From Thalassia testudinum (taxonomy: Eukaryota > Streptophyta > Magnoliopsida > Alismatales > Hydrocharitaceae), in NCBI GenBank assembly GCA_037157565.1, contig JAZHRO010000073.1:18172501-18236500 (forward strand): 64,000 nt of DNA, in the 5' to 3' direction. The number at the start of each line of letters is the position of its first letter. The first letter of the stretch is position 1. The notes beneath the pieces are model-generated. The model did not search any database, was not told the origin of the DNA, and was given only the letters and a program-made list of their open reading frames with translations. Positions 55,685 through 64,000 of the stretch are shown piece after piece. The position numbers were made by a program, and so were the translations under genes.

Positions 55685-57001
55685 TAAAGTGCAAAACATT
55701 GTGAAAATCAAATCACAAAAGAGTTTCATAAAAAAATACATATATATACAAAAAAAAGGAGAAAAGAGGAGGAAATTTTAAGATATCACATCATTCTTGA
55801 GGAGGAAATGAGGAGGTGAGTTGAGCTAAATGAAAGAAAATGAGGAAACAAAAAAAAAGAAAGAAAGGAGCAAAAAGATAAAGAAAAAAATTGAGTCCCT
55901 TGAAAATAATATGGAACTTACCTAACTTCTAAGTTGGATCGAATGATGAATTAAGACCTGAGAGGCTAAAACTTAAGGGATTAGTGGCGAATACCGACCT
56001 TAGACCTCTTGGATCTATTCTAAGATTTAAACACTCACGTACTTGTCAAGATTCGGATTAATACTCAAGAGGTTGAGGAAAATGCAAATCTTGTGTATTA
56101 GGTCTATGGCTTAGGGATTATTCGGCCCTATTAACTAACCTCTGGTTTATGGGACTCGATAACTTAAGCACCCTAAATTACACAGTCTGGTTCAATGCGC
56201 TTAAATATAAAATCATGCCAAAAATCATTTATGTTGTTCTGAAAATGGTCCTAAGATCTAAATTAAGAGCTACTCGAGAACACAAATTGATTTGGATGAG
56301 TTCCCGATGCGGAGAGGCAGGAAATTTCTCTCGAAGATGTGCAATTACATATCGTCTCCTTGGTGCTTGTCTCCTAGGATATCTAAATATCATACCGAGG
56401 GCATGTAAGTACCTTGTGCTGGTTCAGATGCCATGGGCAATATTATCATGAAATGTAAATTGCTAGGGTCTGGATTTAGCTACAGAATGCCATGGGTGGC
56501 ACTATCCCAAAGTGTTGAAAGCCAAAGTTCTAGGGGTTGCCATGGGTGGTGCTATCCAAAAGCATCGATTGCCAAGGACCCTACGAGGATTGATGGTGGG
56601 GATAAGGATTCCAACACAGAACGTGTTTAGGGCCAATTCGAGGTTGGATCTAAGGAAAAATATAGTGAAAAGGAAAAGAGAGAGAAAGCTCTCCAAAAAT
56701 GAAAATCTTCTTCTATCCCTCTCTCTCTTAAAAATATACTAGCAAACTGAACCTGGGCTAACCATATTACAAGCACAGGTGCTTTAACCGCTGGGTCTAA
56801 TGAACCTTAGGATAGTTCCTACAGGCCTTAGAAACCTTCACAATAGACTAAGGTGAAAGCTAGTCACGTCTGGATCTGGGCTAGTACTTGAGTACCTCTA
56901 GGCCTACTGTTGGTATTAAGATCTGATTCCTAAAGATGTAGCTTAGTAGGGTATCCTGACAATTACATCTGACCTAGGTAACCAGTCTGATCCATATAAT
57001 T
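55685..57001 (+). other. 3' untranslated tail of element C
   Basis: Non-coding. A-rich at 55730-55890. The word TGCCATGGG(T/C) with following GG.(G/A)CTATCC returns at about 56429, 56488 and 56538. A frame at 56149-56451 has no family features. Confidence 0.65.
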
Positions 57002-57036
57002 TCGCTAAGGGACTAGCAAAAGCTAGCATGGGGGTA
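57002..57036 (+). promoter_or_regulatory. Hairpin plus 3' polypurine tract of element C
   Basis: GCTAAGGGACTAGC (57004-57017; one extra base in the loop compared with D), eight bases, GCATGGGGGTA, then TGATGGG of the LTR at 57037. Confidence 0.82.
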
Positions 57037-59744
57037 TGATGGGAACACCATCATGAGCCATAACTAGCTCAATTTAGTCTGATAAGGTTGATAAAGGCTC
57101 CTACTTATCCACTAGAAGGTCCAAAGGGCACATTATCTTGTTTTAAAAAGAAGAGAAGAATATAAGGTTATTTCCGCAAAATTAATAGCATTTCATAAAT
57201 ACAAAATAACCACAGGGTATTTCACAGGTTTATAAAGGTCTAATAAGTGGATTCATGCAGAACAAAATGGGTTTTCACACATTTCAAGAATTGATGGACA
57301 TCTAAAACCCTATAAACAAACTCTCTTAATTAACTGAGGTTTTGGTCATAATAAAATTCACCTAAACCTTCTAAAAATCATAAAAAAATATTCTTTAAGG
57401 TTTGGTATCCTTAAGATGACCATTAGAACCCATTTTGACCTAAAACAAAGTCTTAGACAGACAATTAGCCTAATTTGGGTTTCTACACAAATTACCCAAT
57501 CAAACTTGGTCAAAACCAAAATCTGACTTACCATTAGATTCTTTGGATCCAAATTAGGTTTGTATCAAAATTTGGGCCCAATATGAGATCATCTTGACCT
57601 AGTTTGCATTTTAATTCTGTTCTGGCTCTTTTTCTTACATAAAGCCCCTCAACTTTTGAAATTCTTACAAAAAGACTCCCAACTTCTTTATCTTCTTCAC
57701 AAATTGGTCCCTCCATCATTATCGTAGAGGAACTCCTACTCCAGTGGCCTTCAATTAGAGATTTCTCTCTGATTCCTTGGTAGATCTCTCCAAAAAATGG
57801 AAGGACTCCTGACAAGATCCTCTTTCATTTGAGCTCTTTCATGGCCTTCCTTATCAAGCTAAAAGCTCATGCGAACCCTTGAAAAATCCTAAAGCTAACT
57901 CGAAGATTTCTAGCTCTTCAAGTTTGTTTCCAAGCTTGAAGGCTCGCCTTATGGCCTATAAAAACTACCCAAGCCCTTCCTCACTTCCTCAGCAAACCTT
58001 TGAGCAAAAATCCTCTTCTTTCCTCTACCTCCAGCTTGCTCCAAGTTTGTCTCTGGTGACTCTCCTACCTCCAACCTCTTCGCCAGTCGCCACATACCAT
58101 AGGCGGTCAATTCCAACTCCCCCCGTCTTTCTACACCTCACAATATTAGCGAGGTGCCTCTTAACCTTCCGTCGTTAATGTTCTACACCACTGGAGCCTT
58201 CACCTTCTCCGATGCCAGCCATACCAGACTCGATGCCTCCTCCATTCTCCTTTGTCTGCTAGATATCCCCATCAACTCCTTGTCCTCTACTGATCACAAC
58301 CACATCTCCAAACCTCGACTTCGATCACCGTTGCATCTGCTTCACTGTCGTCTTCCACCTCGTCGACATACCTCCGGCAAGATCGTGCATCCGCTCTACT
58401 CCACCAAATCACCTATCGTCGGTCCCAAAAGCTATGCCACATCCACGTGAGCAAACCCCTCAAGAAATTGAGGGGATTGATTACCCTAACCGTCCACCAA
58501 ACACCTCCATGACCTCTGACCTTCTCCGCCTTCACCATACTCACACACACACTTCCATAGCACACCACTGCCACCACCGCCTTTGTTGCATTTGTGTGCA
58601 TCTTCTGAGCATTTTTGATGTGGCCCTTAGGTCATTTTCCTCATTTCAGGTACTCGACGTCCACCACCACTAAGGAGCTCCTCCAAGAGAGCTCAAAGCA
58701 GGTGTTCTTGCTACATCAGGTCCAAGCCACTGCTCCAGGTGACGTAGATTACTCCCAGTAAGAAGTCTAGACTCTCAATTGGGTCTTCGAGAGCTCCTTC
58801 ACCCTCAATTGGACAAGCCTTCAGTCGCTGCTCGCATGCGGAGAACTGCAGATAGGATAGTCCCACATCATGGACGTAGGAGTGGAAGAGGGCACATATA
58901 TTGATTTTTTGTGTCCTCCTTATCTCCTCAAAACACACGGGGTGAGGTCCCCGCCTTCACCCATACACATGCCCGACCCGCTTAAGCTATTCACACCTCG
59001 GCTACTACCCACTGTCGATAGACCTAGTCACCCAGATCCAAATACCCGATAAGCCTGGGTTTGAGAGAGGAGGAAGGAAAGAGAGAGTAGGGGAGAGGAG
59101 GGTTTTGCTTCTCTGTGCAAATGGTCAACACTTAGCCGTGAGCGAATTGTTCCCTTGTGTGTTGTAAAGAAGAGGACTCAGAAGAGGAGAAAGGCTGAAA
59201 GGCAGAGAGAAGAAGAAGCTCTGCAAAAGAAGAGGAAAGGAAGAGAAGGCTAAAGAAGAAGAAGAAGAAAAGAGGAGGAAAGGCTGAGGCAGAAAGGAAC
59301 AAGGAGAAAGCTTTGAAGAAGCCCTATAGCAAGGCTTCACTTAAGTCGTCTGATCCACATGCCAGACATTGGATTACTATTCATTTATTTGATATTATTG
59401 AATAGTCGATATATATATGCTTAGACTAATAATTAGTGATCTAAATCACCATTATTTTGTCTTAGACATCTTTTTGTCTCATTAAACTCTTGCAATACTC
59501 ATGTTCTTATTGAATATCAGTTTTGAGTAGATATTATTCATTAAATATCATTATTGATTTAATTTCTTATGCTCATTTATATTTTGATTGAGATTAGAGA
59601 GTGAATGCAACACTTGCTCCCTGTGTTCGACTTCGAATACTCTTTTGAATTTGAGCTATAAATATTATTTGTTGAGAGATCTATTTAGGAGATTTTCCTA
59701 TGACAACGAAACACTTAAAACTCCCCAATAACTCTCTTTCAACA
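57037..59744 (+). repeat. Plus LTR after the PPT of element C
   Basis: 2.7 kb, TGATGGGAACACC to TTTCAACA. TATAAAA at 57957-57963. The first 2 kb match the minus LTR 60360-62414 and S2; the last 700 bp (59040-59744) are clearly diverged from both the LTR at 49966 and the one at 59769. U5 motif CTCCCTGTGTTCGAC at about 59618. Unusually it has a PPT on its left and a primer site on its right. Confidence 0.85.
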
Positions 59745-59747
59745 TTT

Positions 59748-59765
59748 TGGCACCATTGCAAGGGA
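59748..59765 (+). other. 18-nt primer site between two opposed LTRs
   Basis: TGGCACCATTGCAAGGGA, three bases after the plus LTR. Only AAA follows before the minus LTR begins at 59769, so nothing of an internal region is left. Confidence 0.8.
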
Positions 59766-59768
59766 AAA

Positions 59769-62414
59769 TGTTATCGCGCAAAAATGGGGTTTTATAAAAA
59801 ATGCGTTGTAGTATAGCCGTAATAGCACAAAAACAAATAATACTTATAACTCGAAAGATCATCAAGAAAGTTCGAGGTCGAACGCAGCGAGCAAGTGTTG
59901 CAATTAATCTCAAAGATCACAATAGAATCACAAATATAAGCAATTTATAATGAGATTCAAAAATGATGTATCAATAAAATCAAGTAACAATATGCAAAAA
60001 GAAGAGGGCAAAATGGTGATTTAAATCACCAAATTACCCTACAATGTTAAGCTCACAAGTTACTCAAATATCATAATCATATAAGCCAAGCATATCTCAA
60101 GTTAATCACAGAACCAATGTATCAAACAACAGAACAGGTGGTCAAACACCTTAACCAGCACCCAACTACAGTGCCCTTAAGAAACTCAAGGGCCTCTTCT
60201 CTTCTTTCTTCTTCTCAAGTCACAAACAAAGGCAAATTCCTCTTTTCCTTCTCTTCAAGCCTCAGGGAAAGGCACAGTAGCTATGCACAACAGAGGCAAA
60301 GGACTCTCTGAAACTTTCTAAATGTTAAAGAGTTAGAGAGCGAGGCAAAACCCCCTCTCTCTCTCTCTTTCTCTTCTTCTTTCTCTCAAACTAGGGTTAA
60401 CCGAGTAATCGAATTAGAGAAATATCAGGTCCAGGGCGACGTGCATGGTGTCATAGCCAAGGAGTGATAGCTTAGGCGGTCAAGTGTGTGTGTAAGGGAC
60501 CTCACCCCATGTGACTTGAGGCGATAAGGAGGAAACAAAAAATCAATTTATGCGCCCTCTTTCGCCCCTATGTCCCTGATGTGGGACTATCCTATTGTAA
60601 TTCTCTGCATGCAAGCAATGACCGAAGGCTTGTCCAATTGAGCATGAAGGAGCTCTCGAAGCTCCCAATTGAGAGTCTGGACTTCTTCCTGGGAGTAATC
60701 CGCATCACCTGGAGCAGCTGCCTGGACCTAATGTAGCAAGAACACCTACTTCGAGCTCTCTTGGAGGAGCTCGTTAATGGTGACGGAGGTCAAGTACCTG
60801 AAATAAGGAAAATAGCCTAAGGACCACGTCAGAAACGCTCAAAAGATGTGCACAAATGCAAGAAAGGCGATGGTGGCGGTGGTGTGCCGTGGAAGTGTGT
60901 GTGTGAGTGTGGCGAAGGTGGAGAAGGTCAGAGGTCATGGAGGTGTTCGGTGGATGGTTAGAGTAAGCAATCCCCTCAATTTCTTGAGGGGTTTTGCTCA
61001 CGTGGATGTGGTGGAGCTTTTGGGACTAGTGGCAGGTGATTTGGTGGAGTAGAGCGGACGTGCGATCTAGCCGAAGGTATGTCGGTGAGGTGGAAGACAA
61101 TGGCGAAGTGGGTGCAACGGCGATCAAAGTCAAAGTTTTGAGATGTGGTTGTGATTGGTAGAGGACGAGGAGTCAACAAGGATATCTAGCGGATGAAGGA
61201 GGATGGAGGAGGTGCTGAGTTTGGTATGGCCAGTGCCAGAGAAGGTGAAGGCTCCGGTGGTATAGAACGGTGACGACAGAGGGTTAAGAGGCACCTTGAT
61301 GGTATTGCGAGCTGTCGAAAGATGGGGGGAGTTGGAATCGACTGCCTATGGTATGTGGCAGCTGGCGAAGAGGCCAAAGGTAGGAGAGTCACCGAAGAAA
61401 AACTTGGAGCGAGCCAGAGATAGAGGAAAGAAGAGGATTTTGGCTCAAAAAATTTGCTGAGGAAGTGAGGAAGGGCTTGGGTAGCTTTTATAGGCCACCA
61501 AGCGAGCCTTAAAGCTTGGAAACAATCTTGAAGAGCTCAAAATCTTCGAGTTAGATTTAGGATTTTTCAAGGGTTCACATGAGCTTTTGGCTTGATTTGG
61601 AAGGCCATGAAAGAGCTCAAATGAAAGAGGACCTCGTCAGGAGTCCTTCCATTTTTGGGAGAGATCTGCCAAGGAATCAAAGAGAAATCTCTAATTGAAG
61701 GTTATCCGAGTAGAATTTCCTCCGCGATAATGGCAGAGAGACCAATTTGCTAAGAAGATGAAGAAGTTGGGGGGCTTTTTGTAAGAATTTCAAAAGTTGA
61801 GGGGCTTTATGTAAAAAAAAGAGCCAGAATAGGATTAAAATGCAAACTAGGTCAAGATAATCTCAGATTGTGTCCAAAATTTTGGTACAACCCTAATTTA
61901 AACCCAAGGAATCTAATGGTGAAGTTCGATTTTGGTTTTGACTAAGTTTGATAGGGAAATTTGCATAGAAACCCAAATTAGGGCAACTATCTGTCTGAGA
62001 CTCTGTTTTAGGTCAAAATGGGTTCTGATGGTCAACTCAAGGATACCAAACCTTAGATAACATTTTTATATGATTTTTAGTAGGTTTAGGTGAATTTTAT
62101 TCTGACCAGAACCTCAGTTAATTAAGCAGGTTTGTTTTTAGGGTTTCAGATTCCATTAATTCTTGAAATGCTTGAAAACCCATTTTGTTATGCATGAACC
62201 CACTTATTAGACCTTTAATAAACCCTTGAAGTACCCCATGGTTGTTCTGTATTTATGAAATGCTGTTAATTTTGCGGAAATAATCTTATATTCTTCTCTT
62301 CTTTTCAAAATAGGATAATGTGCCCATCGGACTTTCTGATGGATAAGTAGGAGCTTTTATCAACCTCATCAAACCAAATTGAGCTAGTTATGGCTCATGA
62401 TGGTGTTTCTTTCA
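59769..62414 (-). repeat. Minus LTR at the right end of composite I, complete
   Basis: 2.65 kb, minus-strand start TGAAAGAAACACC (62414), end GCGATAACA (59769). Minus TATA box (TATAAAA) at 61492-61486. Hairpin CCCCTCAA-TTTC-TTGAGGGG at about 60973. The U3 start after a few bases joins the ACACCATCATGAGCCATAAC word of 57043. Followed by duplication CCGAC at 62415. Confidence 0.85.
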
Positions 62415-64000
62415 CCGACCCCTATGTTCTTGGGTGAAGAATGGGGGAGAGGAAATCAATTTATCCCACTCGATTAGCTGCAGAATCCACAATGTGGGAC
62501 TATCTTGTCCCTTCTTCGTCACGACACAGTAGCAACTGAGGATGGCTTTGATTGAGGCAGCGGCTACATATGTAGACTCCAATAAGGAGCTTGGAGATGC
62601 AGCTTGAGGTCAACCGCAACATCTGGGGGTGTTATCTAGAGGGGTCATGGCTGGAGGACTGCAGGTGTCGTCAGAGAAGTCGAGGGCGGCAGCCGTCGTC
62701 TGGTGAGGATCTGAAAGGCAAAACACAGCCTCGCAGCCACATCAAATATGCTCAAAAGCTTCGCCGGTGTGCGGCAGATGCGTTGGTGGTAGTGGTGTGG
62801 TGTGTGGTGTCATGAGGAGGCCAAACGACCTCGAGGAAGGTGTGTGCAGGTGTCGGTGGTCGGTGAGGTGTTTCGGTGGGTGAAAGCTCAAATTATTTAA
62901 GGGCTTTTATAGAGGGTGGTATGGCGGAGCTTGTGGAGGTGGCGTGGGGCTTTTTGGAGGTGTGTGGCGTCGGGGATGCTTTGTCGAAGTGTCGCCGGAG
63001 AGGAGGATGACAGTGGTGTAGCGAGTGATACCATGGGTGTGAGGGTGTTGTGAGTATCGAGAAAGGAAGTAGAGGGAGAAAGGAAGAGATAGAGTGATTT
63101 AGGAGTGAAGGGGGTGGATAGAGAGTACTGGCGTTGCCGAGCAGGAGCCGAAGAAGACGAGCGAGTCCGATGATGTGGCGGCAACGATGAAGAGGTAGGA
63201 AGCAATCCCTCTTTGGCTGGAGAGATGTGGAGGAGGCAGAGGGTTGTCCAATTTGATTGTTGGACGGTCGGAAGAGGAGGATGGAGAGGGGTCACCGGAG
63301 AAAGGTGCAAAGGTGGTCAAAAAGGGAAGAAAGACGAGTTTCTCTGACCAAAACTTGATAAGGAGCACGATTAGAAGACCCAGGAGCTTTTATAGAGCTT
63401 GGGAAGGCTCTCAAGCTTGGAAACAAGCTTGAAGAGCTCAACAAATTAGGGAAGAAGATCCCTAAAATTCTAAGGATTCGTGTGAGTATCTTGGGCCAAA
63501 TCTGAGTCCAAGATGCAGTTCAGGTGATTGGGGATGACCTCAAGATCATCCCTTCAAATTTTGGAAGGGATTGGTCGAGAAATCATGGAGGTATCCCTGA
63601 TTGAAGCTTAGCTCCTTCAGGTTCATACCTGCCATGGTGGTAAGGACCCAATTGAAGAAAATGAAAAGAAGTTAGGGGGCAGTTTGTAAAGATTTTGAAA
63701 TTTAGGGCCATGTGAGAGAGAAAGAGTCTAACTGGATTAAAATGCAAACTAGGTCAAGATGATCTCCAATTGGATCCAAATTTTGGTACAAACATAATTT
63801 TGACCCAAGGAATCTGATGGTGAAGTTAGATTTCAATTTTGACCAAGTTTGACTAGGTAATTTGCATAGAAACCCAAATTAGGGTAACTCTCTGTCTAAG
63901 ACTCTGTTTAAGGTCAAAATGGATTTCAATGGTCAAATCAAGGGTACCAAACCTTGTAGAATATTTTTTTATGATTTTTAGAAGGTTTAGATGGAATTTA
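62415..64000 (-). repeat. LTR H, right part, continuing beyond the window
   Basis: Resumes the LTR interrupted at 49380: the joined sequence aligns with 60490-60600 across the junction. Minus TATA box (TATAAAA) at 63394-63388. The last 300 bases match the U3 part of the LTR at 61840-62110 and of S2 near 25090-25330. Frames at 62591, 62897 and 63099 have only LTR composition. Confidence 0.8.

Larger units (their letters stand above)
49381..62414. mobile_element. Composite insertion I: rearranged gypsy element(s) with LTRs in both orientations
   Basis: Bounded by 5-bp duplications CCGAC (49376-49380 and 62415-62419) inside LTR H, so the outer ends integrated as one unit. Inside: an LTR piece on minus (49381-49965), an LTR piece on plus (49966-51194), primer site, gag-protease, tail, PPT, a plus LTR (57037-59744), a second primer site (59748-59765), and a full minus LTR (59769-62414). 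The plus LTR at 57037 differs strongly in its last 700 bp from the one at 49966, so they are different subfamilies. RT and integrase are absent. Confidence 0.75.

Noticed and set aside
57879..58678. Plus-strand frames in the plus LTR that could be host exons (Leu/Pro/Ser-rich, His-rich)
   Set aside because: Same segments occur in reverse at 60770-61400 in another LTR of the family, with different frames open.
59125..59340. Ser/Phe/Leu-rich minus frame like a signal peptide
   Set aside because: AGAAG-rich low-complexity part of the LTR.
1..64000. Host genes, tRNA or rRNA genes, CRISPR arrays, bacterial-type operons
   Set aside because: Looked for on both strands; all coding similarity is to retroelement gag, protease, RT, RNase H, integrase or element accessory frames.

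Overview
The window is nuclear DNA of a flowering plant with a large, repeat-rich genome. I find no convincing host gene, tRNA, rRNA or CRISPR array. Almost every base belongs to a nest of LTR retrotransposons. Most are Ty3/gypsy elements of the Athila type: long LTRs of 1.6-2.7 kb, a primer-binding site complementary to tRNA-Asp, FMDD reverse transcriptase, and a DLGAS protease. One is a Ty1/copia element of the SIRE/Maximus type (tRNA-Met primer site, zinc-knuckle gag, YVDD reverse transcriptase, extra gene after pol). The species cannot be told from the sequence.

Layout, left half. Element A (+) gives its 3' tail (1-1142) and 3' LTR (1143-2941). It sits in element E (-, 2942-8001), which sits in the leader of element F (-, 8002-10826), which sits in the 5' LTR of element B (+, 10827-28711). 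B is the only gypsy copy with a whole gag-PR-RT-RNaseH-IN order, broken by stops and frameshifts. Two solo LTRs interrupt it: S1 (14701-16880) in gag and S2 (23084-25660) in the 3' tail, both with 5-bp target duplications.

Layout, right half. Outer repeat X (28712-29785, 48292-48718) holds copia-like solo LTR G (29786-31138 and 47964-48286, duplication TAATT). G holds non-autonomous gypsy element D (+, 31139-47958). D holds the SIRE-type copia element (-, 34291-43096). To the right, an Athila-type LTR H (48719-49380 and 62415-64000) is split by a 13-kb composite insertion I (49381-62414, duplication CCGAC), which carries a gag-protease element C and LTRs in both orientations.

How the parts work together. 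Only B and the copia element ever carried reverse transcriptase and integrase. A cannot be judged because its coding part is outside the window. D, E and C lack pol and must have used enzymes supplied in trans. D and E share LTRs but carry different proteins: D a capsid-less protein with a predicted membrane helix and a protease, E a tyrosine-rich and acidic protein.

The most unusual signals are regulatory-looking. Several LTR families carry an array of their own short palindrome: E2F-like TTGGCGCCAA in B, paired GTACCGGTAC with 19-bp spacing in the copia LTR, CAGACGTCTG in G. The copia palindrome array recurs in a likely intron of that element's accessory gene, which seems to have its own TATA box. 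A hairpin with an AGGA loop lies exactly 10 nt before an internal purine tract in four elements, and a second hairpin precedes the 3' polypurine tract. All coordinates of LTR ends were read by eye from TG/CA ends, primer sites, purine tracts and target duplications; no alignment was run.
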